Assembly (NCBI GenBank): GCA_014323675.1
Contig: JACONN010000003.1
Location: 558,001-622,000 of the forward strand
Direction: 5' to 3'
DNA: 64,000 nt
From: Hormoscilla sp. GM7CHS1pb
Lineage (GTDB): Bacteria; Cyanobacteriota; Cyanobacteriia; Cyanobacteriales; Desertifilaceae
Shown: positions 32,622 to 42,195 of the stretch, in pieces
Numbering within the stretch: position 1 is the stretch's first letter
How the letters are laid out: the number at the start of each line of letters is the position of its first letter
Notes under the pieces: model-generated
Databases searched by the model: none
Told to the model about the DNA's origin: nothing
What the model saw: the letters and a program-made list of their open reading frames with translations, nothing else
Translations under genes and position numbers: made by a program

Positions 32622-34658
32622 ATGACAAGCACCGGTAAGCCTAAGAGCAGCGGTAAGCCTCAGGGCAGCATTAAGTTTCTTTCCTACGACCAGCCTGCCT
32701 TAAAGGACGGTCTCTACAAGTTAGAAGTGACCCATACATTTCAGGCGGTTTCTAGCGAGTCTCAGAATCAGGTAGTCGCCTCTTTTAGCAAACATTTTGC
32801 CGTCTTGGGACCGCGTTTCAGCCTCGAACCGAAGGAGATTGCCACTGTTTTTCCGCCAGACAAAACCACGGGTCGCTATTACAACATACTGTCTCACATT
32901 ATGTTTACCCGCTCCATCCTGCCCTGGGAGCGCAAACTGAATAATAACGATACTATCCCCTGGTTGGCTCTAATTCTGGTTACCCGGGAGGAGATTAATG
33001 ACTGCCAGAAAAAAAATAAGGACCTGCTCGCCGTCCACACCGACACCATTGAGAAAATCTTCAGTGCCCCTCAGTCAGACTCAAACCTGGTCTTTCCCAC
33101 TTCAATTGACCTCGAACCGGGGGAAAGCAACCAAGATCGCATTAACTACATTGACGTGCCAGAGCCTTTGGTAGATAAGATTTTACCAAAGGAAGATGAG
33201 TTACCCCTGCTAGCCCACGTTCGCCAATCCGCCGATGCCAACCTAAACGGCACGCCCAATCCCAAATACCCGATCTTAATTTGCAATCGCTTGCCCCAGC
33301 CAGGGGATGAAAATACTGTCTTTCTGATCTCTCTGGAAAACCGCAGCGATGTCTACGCTCGCTTAAAACAGCGCAATAATAAGCTAGTTTACCGTTTTGT
33401 AACTTTAACGAGTTGGCGCTTCGCCTCCGTTGAAGCCAAGGAGTCATTTGTGGAGCTGTTGAAGGATGCTGACAAATGGGAAGCCAAAAACCCCGGAAGG
33501 GTGTTGCAGCTACCTAAGACTGAGAATAGTAATGTAGATAAATTCTATGAAAAGGGCTATGTGCCTCTGAATCATCAGACGCGCCAGGGGAATCGCATGG
33601 TCTCCTGGTATCGCAGTCCGCTATTACCGGGAGAAACCTCGCCAGCAACGATTACTAATGATATTCAATCCGCCGACGAGTTGGTGCGATTTTTCTCCAC
33701 CTATGGTATGTTTGATGTCAGCTACGCTGCTGCCTGGGAACTGGGGCGGCTGTTAATGTTGCGCAACAAGCGGGTTGCCCTTGCCCTGTTCAATTGGAAA
33801 CGAGCCAACGCTCAAGCTCGTAAAACCAAAAATCCCGCCCATCTGCACCTGAGCAAACCCACTGAATCTCTCCCCATACCAGATGTAGTGTCTAATTGGT
33901 TTGCCGAACTGGAACTACTCGAACATGTCCCGTTCAACTATCTGGTTCCTGACGAGCGCTTGCTGCCCAAGGATTCCCTGCGCTTTTTCACTGTCGATAT
34001 AAACTGGTTACAATATCTGCTGCATGGGGCGTTTAGCATTGGCAGAGTTACTGGAGGTAACGGACTAGAAAGCGAATTGTTTCAAAAGATTCCCAAACCC
34101 CCAGTTTTGAGCGGATTCTTGTTGCGATCTTCAGTGGTTGCCGGTTGGCCTCACATGGAGATTGCCGGATACGATTGGAAGCCAACTGGCTCCCTCAGTA
34201 AGCTGCCGTTTATGGTGAATGCTCCAGCCGATAAGAGACTCAGTTTGCACAGAACGCTGCTAGCTCCCGATATGCTTCTGTGTTTATTTGCAGGAAACCT
34301 GCAGATGGTCGAGTTATACCTGCATCCAGAGACCATCCACTTCGGGGTGACCTACCAAGGCGTTGACTCAAAGTTGGGCATCAACGCTCCTTGTTATTAT
34401 AAGGTACGTCGAGATGAGACCAACGGCAATCCCTATACGGTGGACTTCAAAACTCCTTGTGCAACAGATACGGGAACAAATGTCACCAAGAAGTGGGTTC
34501 GCGTGCCTTTCCGCGACCAGACCTCGCGCACCATTAATATCAAAACCCTAGCCGACTACCTGAAACAGTCATTAAATGCTTCGGAGGATCTGTCACCGGC
34601 TAAATTTGCTCTAGAAATGATTGAGGGTGTCCCTAAAATGCGTTTTCTGAAAAGCTAG
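32622..34658 (+). CDS. 690-residue-class hypothetical protein, third large gene of the cluster
   Basis: About 678 residues from ATG 32622, preceded by GGAGGATTAAGACC. It begins four bases after the DUF6603 stop, so it is in the same operon. The N-terminus is a Lys/Gly/Ser tail (STGKPKSSGKPQGS); then YDQPALKDGLYKLEVTHTFQ suggests a beta domain, FSKHFAVLGPRFSLEPKEI follows, and the later part is helical (WELGRLLMLRNKRVALALFN). I do not recognise the family. No transmembrane segments. It probably forms a complex with the two giant upstream products. Confidence 0.75.
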   Translation: MTSTGKPKSSGKPQGSIKFLSYDQPALKDGLYKLEVTHTFQAVSSESQNQVVASFSKHFAVLGPRFSLEPKEIATVFPPDKTTGRYYNILSHIMFTRSILPWERKLNNNDTIPWLALILVTREEINDCQKKNKDLLAVHTDTIEKIFSAPQSDSNLVFPTSIDLEPGESNQDRINYIDVPEPLVDKILPKEDELPLLAHVRQSADANLNGTPNPKYPILICNRLPQPGDENTVFLISLENRSDVYARLKQRNNKLVYRFVTLTSWRFASVEAKESFVELLKDADKWEAKNPGRVLQLPKTENSNVDKFYEKGYVPLNHQTRQGNRMVSWYRSPLLPGETSPATITNDIQSADELVRFFSTYGMFDVSYAAAWELGRLLMLRNKRVALALFNWKRANAQARKTKNPAHLHLSKPTESLPIPDVVSNWFAELELLEHVPFNYLVPDERLLPKDSLRFFTVDINWLQYLLHGAFSIGRVTGGNGLESELFQKIPKPPVLSGFLLRSSVVAGWPHMEIAGYDWKPTGSLSKLPFMVNAPADKRLSLHRTLLAPDMLLCLFAGNLQMVELYLHPETIHFGVTYQGVDSKLGINAPCYYKVRRDETNGNPYTVDFKTPCATDTGTNVTKKWVRVPFRDQTSRTINIKTLADYLKQSLNASEDLSPAKFALEMIEGVPKMRFLKS

Positions 34659-34732
34659 GCAACGAAAAGCTTGTTCTACGTGGGAAAGGCTTTTATCAGC
34701 CCGGACTGTTTATGTACCATCCAGCTTTTGGG

Positions 34733-34770
34733 GTGTGGTCTTGCACCAGTTGGTTTTGACCACACCCGTC
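34733..34770. repeat. Short REP-like palindrome
   Basis: GTGTGGTCTTGCACCAGTTG then GTTTTGACCACACCC: inverted GTGTGGTC ends as in the RAYT-flanking elements at 6280 and 7306. Confidence 0.6.
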
Positions 34771-35073
34771 TGTCAATCATCGTCAGAAACACTCCCAACA
34801 AGTCTGTTAACAGCCTCGCCTATTTATGGAAATTTTGTGTGGTACGATACAGAAATTTATTGGGGAATCTCGGACCTTGAATGTTTGGGAAGCAAGAGGG
34901 AATGCCTCTATCAAATAGCCAATACCGAAACCAGAGTCTCTGGAGAAATCCTATTACAGATAGCTACTAACATTACCCAAATTACGGACGGCACTTTCAC
35001 ATGCTACCCGGACAAGGGATCGGATCCGAGTATAATCGTTCGTGCCGTAGATAGCAGCGCTTACGATGTATAA
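34735..35073 (+). CDS. Hypothetical protein, start uncertain
   Basis: The credible part is the last 85 residues (YGNFVWYDTEIYWGISDLEC ... DGTFTCYPDKGSDPSIIVRA). The first 20 codons read through the REP-like palindrome and are unlikely to be original. No family recognised; small, soluble. It could be the remnant of a longer gene cut by the repeat. Confidence 0.35.
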   Translation: MVLHQLVLTTPVCQSSSETLPTSLLTASPIYGNFVWYDTEIYWGISDLECLGSKRECLYQIANTETRVSGEILLQIATNITQITDGTFTCYPDKGSDPSIIVRAVDSSAYDV

Positions 35074-35234
35074 AGCAGGGATGAAGCTATATTAACCAAA
35101 TTGCGACAGTGCTTCCAAAATGTTGAAGATTTGCTCTTATGCAGAAACTCAAGCAAACCTACCTCGCAATTTGGAGTTGGTTGAAGGTCGCCTCCCCTGC
35201 TTCTTCCTCGATCGCCTGTGCGGTGGTAGCGCCG

Positions 35235-35302
35235 GTGTAATCTAATGTGGGGAATAACAGGGGGCGATCGCTCACTAGCATGTCATAGCAGCAGCTCATC
35301 CC
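35235..35302. repeat. Direct repeat flanking the toxin-antitoxin pair, copy 1
   Basis: Starts GGTAGCGCCGGTGTAATCTA and includes GGGGGCGATCGCTCACTAGC and ATGTCATAGCAGCAGCTCAT. Copy 2 is at 36176-36252 in the same orientation. On the minus strand both can be read as MSCCYDMLVSDRPLLFPT, which may be the end of a former gene. Confidence 0.6.
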
Positions 35303-35550
35303 AGTGTAGCCGATCGCCTCTACAGTAACAGCACTCTCCTTTGCGAGGTTACTGTTGTCAATGCTGTTGATAATGGGGACGGCGGGAATCTTCACGCCCG
35401 CCGTGCTAAAATAGCCTTAGCTGGCGCGATCGAAGGCTGCGGCGATGAGGCGATCGACTTTGATGTGCAACTACAGGCCGGCGATCGCTCGAAGTAAGTT
35501 GCGTCGTTCTGCTGATGTCGGTATAATTGATTAAGTTTTAGGAGTTAGAG

Positions 35551-35757
35551 ATGGATAAGGCGCTTGTTGACAGTGTTTTGGAACTGCCGCCCAATGAGAG
35601 GGCTAAGCTGCTAGATGTCATCGTGATGAGTCTCGATCGACCAGACAGTCAAATTGACAATATCTGGCTTGATGAAGCCCAGAAGCGACTTGAGGCATTT
35701 AAGGCTGGTAGGACTAAAGGAATTCCAGCAAGGGATGTACTGGGTGGAAATTTATGA
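35551..35757 (+). CDS. Addiction-module antitoxin (RelB/ParD-like component)
   Basis: 68 residues: VLELPPNERAKLLDVIVMSL, then WLDEAQKRLEAFKAGRTKGI and a C-terminal LGG. This is the small addiction-module component family that pairs with ParE/RelE toxins. ATG 35551 follows TTTTAGGAGTTAGAG. It overlaps the toxin start by 4 bases (ATGA), the usual translational coupling. It would neutralise the toxin and probably repress the operon. Confidence 0.88.
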   Translation: MDKALVDSVLELPPNERAKLLDVIVMSLDRPDSQIDNIWLDEAQKRLEAFKAGRTKGIPARDVLGGNL

Positions 35758-36044
35758 ATCAAATCTTCGATCCACTAGCGGCAAAAGAATATCAAGAAGC
35801 AATTGATTACTACGAGGATCGGACTCCGGGTCTCGGTGAAAAGTTTCGTGGCGAGATCGAGGCTGCCTTAAGTATTCTCTCAAAATACCCAAATCTAGGA
35901 ATGGAAGAGCGACCCTCAATCAGGCGGTTTGCGATTAAGGGATTTCCATACAAACTCATTTATGCAGTTGTTGGAGATGTGTTGTTCATCATCGCTGTTG
36001 CTCACGGCCATAGAGAGCCAAATTACTGGATCGATCGGGTCTAA
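35754..36044 (+). CDS. RelE/ParE-family toxin
   Basis: 96 residues with family pattern: DPLAAKEYQEAIDYYEDRTP, GLGEKFRGEIEAALSILSKY, FPYKLIYAVVGDVLFIIAVA, HGHREPNYW. It belongs to the ParE-like branch (gyrase or ribosome target not decidable from sequence). Coupled to the upstream antitoxin. The pair lies between two 70-bp direct repeats, suggesting it moved as a cassette. Confidence 0.9.
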   Translation: MNQIFDPLAAKEYQEAIDYYEDRTPGLGEKFRGEIEAALSILSKYPNLGMEERPSIRRFAIKGFPYKLIYAVVGDVLFIIAVAHGHREPNYWIDRV

Positions 36045-36175
36045 TTCTACGTTAGCCCGCAATTTCGGGCAGATTCCTACGCGCGACAAGAAACCGGGTA
36101 ACTTCGATAACTGTTGCATCATAGCCGAGGGCCAGTAAAAGAAACCCGGTCTTGGCCTCTGGCCACCAGTAGAGC

Positions 36176-36252
36176 GTGGTAGCGCCAGTGTAATCTTGGG
36201 TGGGGAATAGCAGGGGGCGATCGCTCACTAGCATATCATAGCAGCAACTCAT
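36176..36252. repeat. Direct repeat flanking the toxin-antitoxin pair, copy 2
   Basis: GTGGTAGCGCCAGTGTAATC, GGGGGCGATCGCTCACTAGC, ATATCATAGCAGCAACTCAT; about 90 percent identical to copy 1 by eye. Confidence 0.6.
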
Positions 36253-36467
36253 TCGTACCCGATCGCCCGATCGCCTGGGTGCATTTCATAGAAGCAAATA
36301 GAGGTCATGAAAAAAGTGAAATACACTCCTTGCAGAGCCTCTAAATTCCGTTACCTGCCAGAGTCAGGGAACGAAAGATGGGATAATTTTATTATATTTG
36401 CAAATAAGGAAAGTTCAGATGCTGTATAATAGAAGTAGATCGTACTCCAAAAGTGAGGGTGTCTGCC

Positions 36468-37014
36468 ATGAAGACGCTAATAAAATGGTCTGTAGAAGAC
36501 TATCACCAGATGATCGAGACAGGATTTTTGGACGATCGTCCTGTAGAACTGTTGGCAGGTGAGATTGTGCAAATGAGCCCTGAAACTCCCATTCACTACA
36601 ACACAGCCAGGCGATGTTCTAAATACTTGGAGACTTTGCTAGAAGGGGTTGCTGAGGTTCGCTTCAAGGGACCAATCACTCTATCAGACTCTGAACCAGA
36701 ACCAGATATTGCAATTGTTCGACCAGGAGGGTCTGTTGAAAACGATCGCCACCCTCTTGCTGACGACATATTTGGGATTATCGAGGTGGCGAAAACTAGC
36801 TTGAAGAAAGACTTGGATCTTAGATCTACTATCTACGCCAGGGAGGGTATTCTTGAATACTGGGTTTTAGATTTATCGGCCAAGCAGATGATCGTGTTTA
36901 GAGATCCAGAAAATGGCAAATATGACCAAACAGACTGTTACAGGAGGAATAGTAAAACCGCTGGCATTTGCACGAGTTGAGGTCGCGATCGAGAGACTGT
37001 TAAGTAGTTCGTAG
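36468..37014 (+). CDS. Uma2-family (DUF820) PD-(D/E)XK nuclease-like protein, one-base frameshift
   Basis: Family pattern: YHQMIETGFLDDRPVELLAG, EIVQMSPETPIHY, SEPEPDIAIVRPG, IIEVAKTSLKKDLDLRSTIY and ILEYWVLDLSAKQMIVF, including the conserved D and ExxxTS core of the PD-(D/E)XK fold. Uma2 genes are expanded in cyanobacteria and their role is unresolved. Start ATG 36468; a GTG at 36453 is possible. The C-terminus is shifted by an extra A in the A3 run 36928-36930. With two As it ends DQQTVTGGIVKPLAFARVEV ... and stops at 37014. Confidence 0.85.
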
Positions 37015-37250
37015 TACTTGATTGCTGGATTATATATTCTCCATTCACTATTCAAAGAGCGATCGCTCTTTGCCTTCTGAGCTTTTGATCATTGCATTCT
37101 GAGCCGACAATGGCAAACCTATCCTGGAGTAGAGTTTGCCCGATCGCCAATGTCCAGGGACCGCGAAACCGGGTTTCTATGAGTCAACCCTGGGTAAAGA
37201 CTCTTAGATATCGCACCAAACCGGTTTCTTGCAACTAAAGGCGATCGCCC

Positions 37251-37591
37251 CTAGGAAGCATTAGCACTTGCCATCACTTTACGAGTACGCCTTTCATACT
37301 CAAGGCCAGTGATAATATGTTCAGGGGGATACCAGCGGCAATAAGATCCTCGGTCAACCCGTCCTCAAAATTATCTAGTTCAATAACTACTAGGGGATCG
37401 AGCAAGCGAGCGTGAAAAATAATAGAATCCATCCAACGTTGCTTATCATAGCCAGTAGCCAGAACCAGGAAGTGACCGGTTTCGGTATCGCAGACAGGGT
37501 AAACCTTAATCGCTTGTACGCTGGGTTGGTCGCGAGTAGCCTCTTGCAGGGTTTGCTTCAGGATATCTGCATAATTTAGTGAGTGTTCCAT
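37251..37591 (-). CDS. xisI: XisI-family protein, one-base frameshift
   Basis: Pattern of the XisI (fdxN-element excision controlling) family: LNYADILKQTLQEATRDQPS, KVYPVCDTETGHFLVLATGY, DSIIFHARLLDPLVVIELDN, FEDGLTEDLIAAGIP. The frame is lost at the G5 run 37324-37328. With one more base it continues IPPEHIITGLEYERRTRKVM to a stop at 37251-37253, the family end. It overlaps XisH by 16 bases. The pair is widespread in cyanobacteria outside the fdxN element, and its function there is unknown. Confidence 0.87.
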
Positions 37592-37995
37592 TGCACAATA
37601 ACCTCTTGCTCGGGTTCGTAAACTAATAAATTAATTTTATTTCTCTGGACGGCTAGCTGAAATATTTTCGTTTGGAATTGTCGAATATAAACCTCTTGAC
37701 TAATAGCAAGAAACAACTGCCGTTCAGGTTCTTGCTCTTCCAAAGCCCATTGGTAAAGCTGAAGCTGTCCCATGGCTTTTTGCAGTTCATTAATAGGTGA
37801 AGAGGACTCGAAACCTTTAAGTTCGACAACGATTTTCCTTCCTCCTTTCTCAGCAGCTAAAAACTTTTCTGCTCCCAAATCAGCTTTCAAGAACGTTTCC
37901 CCTAATACTAAGAGATACGGGTCATTCGTAATCGTCCATCCGTCTTTTTCGAGAGTGCGACGCCGGGAGAAATGGTCTTTATCGCGTCTAGACAT
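37576..37995 (-). CDS. xisH: XisH-family protein
   Basis: 139 residues from ATG 37995: MSRRDKDHFSRRRTLEKDGW, ITNDPYLLVLGETFLKADLG, AEKGGRKIVVELKGFESSSP, QLQLYQWALEEQEPERQLFL. The E-K in VELKGF and the earlier D match the endonuclease-like fold assigned to XisH. It is co-transcribed with xisI on the minus strand. Named after fdxN-element excision in Nostoc, but most copies are not linked to that element, and none is visible here. Confidence 0.9.
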   Translation of the reverse strand: MSRRDKDHFSRRRTLEKDGWTITNDPYLLVLGETFLKADLGAEKFLAAEKGGRKIVVELKGFESSSPINELQKAMGQLQLYQWALEEQEPERQLFLAISQEVYIRQFQTKIFQLAVQRNKINLLVYEPEQEVIVQWNTH

Positions 37996-38123
37996 ACATA
38001 GTATTATCGAAATCAATGGGCTTAACGTGCCGTAGGCGATCGAGCACCTGCCACGCTAAGCGCAATTATAGCTTATCTAAAACACTTTGTCAATAGCCAA
38101 TCAGGAAATCTCCTATGCTCGCC

Positions 38124-38362
38124 CATACCATCTGCCGTCGCGTCTGGGCAGGTCAGCAGTATTGTCATTGTCGCGATCGCCTAGGGGTGGCGTAGGGGCA
38201 CGGCAGTTAACAATCGATCGTCTCAACAGATCATTGGTTGATGCCGTGCCCCTACATTTCATTTATGTACCCATACCATCTGCTGTCATGTCTGGGCAGA
38301 TCGGCAGTATTGTTATTGTCGCGATCGCCCAGGGGTGGCGCGGGGGTACGGCTAACAATCGA
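38124..38362. repeat. Two direct copies of a ~95-bp repeat
   Basis: Copies at about 38126-38220 and 38273-38362 share CCATACCATCTGC, GTCTGGGCAG, GCAGTATTGT, ATTGTCGCGATCGCC and GGGGTGGCG. The HIP1 octamer is in the centre of each. Non-coding. Confidence 0.65.
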
Positions 38363-38401
38363 TAATAATTTTGCCTACATGTCGTAATTGTGTAACACCG
38401 A

Positions 38402-38644
38402 TTAGTTAATCAACTGTTGACGAAGTTCGCGCAGGGCAATGCCAGTTCCTTGCGTTGATGCAGCCTGAAGGACATTCCCGATGAGGGTTGACAAGTCAAT
38501 TTCTGGGAAATAGCGGCTCCAGGTTTGCTGTTGATAAGATTCCCCTTGCCAGCGGAGGGTACAGTAGTCTTGCCAGGTTCCGGGCATTTGCATCACGGTT
38601 CCTGGGGGCAATTTGATTTTTTCACGGGAAACAACAGCATACAT
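38402..38644 (-). CDS. Hypothetical protein (80 residues)
   Basis: Begins MYAVVSREKIKLPPGTVMQM, then PGTWQDYCTLRWQGESYQQQ. The KLPPG-MPGTWQDY stretch is similar to the N-terminal segment of some cyanobacterial Uma2 proteins, but the nuclease domain does not follow. Small, soluble. Function unknown. Confidence 0.5.
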   Translation of the reverse strand: MYAVVSREKIKLPPGTVMQMPGTWQDYCTLRWQGESYQQQTWSRYFPEIDLSTLIGNVLQAASTQGTGIALRELRQQLIN

Positions 38645-39208
38645 AGCAGTAACCTAAAATTTTACCAGAATCAGCCATTTTTCAGAGCTTGGCGGCGAGG
38701 ACGAAAGGCTTGGGGTTTGGCTAGGGATCGTACTACAGGCGGCTGCAAGTAAAGAATTGGACCTGTCGCGATCGCTAGTTACCGGTCTGATTATCAATCA
38801 GCACTGGCCCCAGCTTGCTGGGTCTCGTCACGAGTCGAAGGCGATCGCCTTGGGTCGTTACGAGTATTTTAGCACGGGCCGAGCACTGCGGCTGATTATC
38901 TCCAATGGTAGCCCAGTAGATGACGGCCCAATAGAAAAAGTCGCGGCAATCGCCAGTTGCGCGATCGGTTGTGCTGTTCCGGTTGGGATTGGCAATAGAG
39001 CTCGTCGCCGGTACGGAGATTTTTCCGGTGGAAAAAAACAGAGGGCGATCGGCATATTTGAGTACCGTCGAAAGTTGACAGAATTGTCAGAAGACGATCT
39101 GCGTGTACAGACAAATTTGATTGTGCTGGCTGGTTGCCAACCGGGTTTCTTAATTTTAGGGTTTCTTAATTTGGGAATGCACCCCCCGATCGCCCTCGCC
39201 CCCTTATG

Positions 39209-39395
39209 GGTAATTATTAGGGTTATCAGTCACCAAGCCTTCAGTCTGGGCATATTCAGGAGGCGATCGTCCGCCGAAACAAAAACCAGTTGAGTATCTG
39301 GCATCAGAGTGACGATCGATCGAATGCGCATTGCCGCTGCCAGTTGCATAGCATCATAAGCGCGTAGGGGATATTGAACAGTATTTCACAGAGTG
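39209..39395 (-). pseudogene. PIN-domain (VapC-like) toxin, C-terminal remnant
   Basis: Read on the minus strand from about 39390: PYALMMLCNWQR-like sequence in one frame and, in the preserved frame, LRAYDAMQLAAAMRIRSIVT, then TQLVFVSADDRLLNM. LRAYDAxQLAxA and FVSADxRLL are the C-terminal half of PIN-domain ribonucleases, including the last acidic residues. After NM the frame shifts (other frame: TEGLVTDNPNNYP, stop). The N-terminal half and the antitoxin are absent. Confidence 0.6.
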
Positions 39396-39469
39396 GCGAT
39401 CGCTACTGTTATTTTAGGGTTGTAGAACGGACTTAATGCTGTATGCTACCGACTTTTCGACCAGAAACC

Positions 39470-40355
39470 CGTAGCACAAAAGTCTGACATCAGTCGAGAT
39501 TTCTGGCTGTTGTTGGTAATGGCTAGTTTTTATATTGCTAGAGCGTCGGTCCATTAATAAATCTTGACAAATTTAAAAATCTGTGATTGCATGTAAAATA
39601 CGTATATTATCGGATCGAATTCAGACCTTCACTCCCTCATGAACTTCGTATTTTTACCCAAAATTTGTTCGACAGTGACCGACGAGCGAGTAGATACACA
39701 TTTTTGTTTTTTTGTCAACTACTTCTACTAGACCGACGTTCTAGCCAATCTTTATGGGCTTGGTCTCTAAGTCAAATCACTGTCGCCATCTCTACCGTAC
39801 TGGTTAGTCTGAAGCCATTATTCACTTGCCTGTTTGCTTGGCTTATTTGGGGTCAGCGCTTTGACAACAAATTCCTGATAGGAATGGTAATTGCAATCGG
39901 AGGTGCGGGCGCTATTGGACTAGACGATCTGCTAATTGATACTGGCAATTTTAAAGGTGACATTGCAGTGCTGCGTATCTGCTGACTGTAGAACAACTGA
40001 GAACTAAATTGAGATCGACACTTATCTGGTGTTGCGGATTGGGAACTTTGTTGATATTGTCTATAATTTTATTCTCGGAAGATATACTTTTATCTTATTC
40101 AGTAAGGGGGTGAGAGTTTGTAATTTCTCTAGCTTTAGTTTGCCAAATTTTATGTCAGGGACTTCTCACTTATAGCCTCAAAAAATTTTCCTCTGGATTT
40201 GTAACGTTAGTCTTTCTGCTTGAGTCTATTTTGGTTGCTATAGCAGCTTGGGGAATTTTTGGTGAAGGTTAAGATTATTTGACTGGGTAGCTTTTTTGGC
40301 AATCTTACTAGGTCTGTATCTAACCGTATCCAGCAAATCTGCTATTAAGGAATAG
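39470..40355 (+). pseudogene. EamA/DMT-family transporter, disrupted
   Basis: Fragments of a ten-span permease in changing frames: FWLLLVMASFYIARA before 39540, SLWAWSLSQITVAISTVLVS and LKPLFTCLFAWLIWGQRFDN after 39750 (an EamA repeat end with the usual W-G pair), and later LCQGLLTYSLKKF and ILLGLYLTVSSKSAI. A 207-bp MITE (39538-39744) splits the gene, and there are further stops at about 39982, 40110 and 40270. Not functional as it stands. Confidence 0.7.
39538..39744. mobile_element. MITE with CTAGA(A/G)CGTCGGTC ends, inside the EamA pseudogene
   Basis: Left CTAGAGCGTCGGTCCATTAA, right TAGACCGACGTTCTAG. It shares CGGTCCATTAATAA, CTTGACAAATT and ACCCAAAATTTGT with the element at 44756-44907. 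CTAG at both ends may be a target duplication or part of the terminal repeat. Confidence 0.65.
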
Positions 40356-40656
40356 TTGGGAACAGAGCAACGTAATTTGAGCGAGTGGTCTCAATACCTA
40401 TGGGCCCATGGTTGGCGCCATTAGGATCGATATGCGGATGCAAATGAAGAAGAGATCGAGCTCGGAGTTGGGAGCAGGGGAGCCCTTGAGAACTCGGTTT
40501 TGTGGAGAGATATCCTCACTCCTCACTCCCCACAAAATCTACGAGGTATTGCCCGAGGATGTACATCCTTAACTTGACCTTCAAGGCACTGCCAGTGATG
40601 GTAGCCAATTTTTCTGTCCCTGATTGAAAAACGCTATATTTATAGGTAATAAATTT

Positions 40657-40844
40657 GGCTCTTCGGTACTTGGTTTGCTATTTAGAGGGGGAAAAATCGC
40701 TGAAAGCTATGCTATGTAAGGCTTTGGCGGATCGAGAAACCCAATTGTTATCAACAACTGTCAGTTGATCGCATCAAAGCTTTGCCCAGCAAGGCTTACA
40801 CCCTTGATTGGTTGCCAAAATACCATACTAACTACCGAAGAGCC
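40657..40844. mobile_element. 188-bp MITE with GGCTCTTCGGTA ends (ISL3-like)
   Basis: Inverted ends GGCTCTTCGGTACTTGG and CTACCGAAGAGCC. An 8-bp target duplication ATAAATTT lies on both sides (40649-40656 and 40845-40852). GGCTCTTC ends and 8-bp duplications are the ISL3 family signature. The internal sequence matches, in reverse, the outer element at 54440-55081. Confidence 0.8.
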
Positions 40845-40860
40845 ATAAATTTTTGGCTCC

Positions 40861-42030
40861 TCACCTCCCTGCTTGAGCGTAATCCAGAGTAGCTTCGTAG
40901 GCAGTCAGTCCCGAAGCTATCGATCTGGCCTTGATTTCACCCACCAAAAACTGGACGACTGTTCGCACAACCAAGTGAGCGAGAGATTTGTCAAAGGGAG
41001 TGCCAGCAAGAGACTGTCGCCAGAACCATTCGATCCGCGAGGTCAGTGCTCCTCCTAATGTCAGCACTTGACCGGGTAAGGCAAAAACACCGTGTTGCTG
41101 AAGGCGCCGCATCAAGTCGATGCCCGCATCCCCCGCCGGAATTGCCATGTTGTGCGCTAATAGCAGGATCGTTCCGGCAGGCATGGTATCCCAGAAGGAG
41201 TTTTCCAATTCCTGACCGACTGTGGTAGCTACGATCACCCCGCCCCGTTCCAAGCATTCGACGGTAAATGCTTTCTGGCGAGAAGGTAATTTCTTCACGC
41301 CTTTAGGGGGAGCAATTCCCAAGGCAGGATCGTCGTAGACTAAATCGCAGATTGCCAGATTCGGATACTCCTGCTTGAGAAAATACTGGAGCACGTCCGA
41401 ACCCATCGCGCCCGCCGAACCTATCAGCGTCACTGGAGTCACTGGATCGTTTTTGCGATCGGGGATCCCAACTGCTTCAATGGCAGCAATAATCCCCGTT
41501 GCTGCGTAGGAGGACTTGCCGCCGCAGCCGCCATCGTCACAGCGAATGCCTAATGAGTGGGGCGTGAACTGATTCAGGATGTCTGCCAATCCCGCAAACC
41601 GACCGAAGTCGGGGGTCAGCTTAATTTTTCCATCGGTTTGGTTGAGAAAATTGCCGATCTCTTTGAAGATGGGCGAAATCGAATTTTCCCATTGGGGGTG
41701 TTGAGGATTGGTGAGGATGGAAAATATTTCTGGATTTTTGGGTTTTATGACGCAACGAGATCCACCAACTTTACTGTTGAGGAAACCTGCAGGAAGGCGA
41801 TCTCTATAGCAGTCTACTACCCCTTTATGGAGGGCTGCGTTAATCAAATAATTTTTGAAAGCACTTTCGTCTCGCATCAAGGAAATGCAGACTTGTTGAG
41901 CTTGGTTAGACTCCATCTCCGGACTCACCATCCTGGTTCCTCCATAGGAGTAGTCAGCATTCGGCTCCTTGTCGCAGGCAATAAATATCTCTGCCAAGGA
42001 ATGTTCCAGTTTTTCTACAGTTTGAACCAT
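40861..42030 (-). CDS. Glu/Leu/Phe/Val-dehydrogenase-like NAD(P)-binding protein
   Basis: 389 residues. The C-terminal half has a clear Rossmann motif VTLIGSAGAMGSDVLQYFL (residues about 195-215) and TVGQELENSFWDTMPAG. Before it is a glycine-rich CDDGGCGGKSSYAATG where amino-acid dehydrogenases place their GKGG-type substrate loop region. The N-terminal 190 residues (KGVVDCYRDRLPAGFLNSKV, GGSRCVIKPKNPEIF) are less typical, so the assignment to the ELFV superfamily is tentative. Some cyanobacterial members act in secondary metabolism (for example ScyB in scytonemin synthesis), but no such pathway genes are nearby. ATG 42030 has no strong ribosome site. Confidence 0.55.
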   Translation of the reverse strand: MVQTVEKLEHSLAEIFIACDKEPNADYSYGGTRMVSPEMESNQAQQVCISLMRDESAFKNYLINAALHKGVVDCYRDRLPAGFLNSKVGGSRCVIKPKNPEIFSILTNPQHPQWENSISPIFKEIGNFLNQTDGKIKLTPDFGRFAGLADILNQFTPHSLGIRCDDGGCGGKSSYAATGIIAAIEAVGIPDRKNDPVTPVTLIGSAGAMGSDVLQYFLKQEYPNLAICDLVYDDPALGIAPPKGVKKLPSRQKAFTVECLERGGVIVATTVGQELENSFWDTMPAGTILLLAHNMAIPAGDAGIDLMRRLQQHGVFALPGQVLTLGGALTSRIEWFWRQSLAGTPFDKSLAHLVVRTVVQFLVGEIKARSIASGLTAYEATLDYAQAGR

Positions 42031-42195
42031 TATCTACTTACTCGATTGTGCCATCACTACATATTTATAGCATTTCTCGAAATTCTGAGGTACAGCCGCC
42101 AGCCATGAAAACCACTGATAGCAATGCTTTCACTGTACCTCACCTTATTGAAAAATGCTATATCACCGCCAATGCTTCCAACGTTATACTTACAA

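Noticed and set aside
38757..39293. 178-codon open frame on the plus strand
   Set aside because: Low-complexity Arg/Gly composition and no family; the minus strand at its right end encodes a PIN-domain remnant, so it is probably a shadow.
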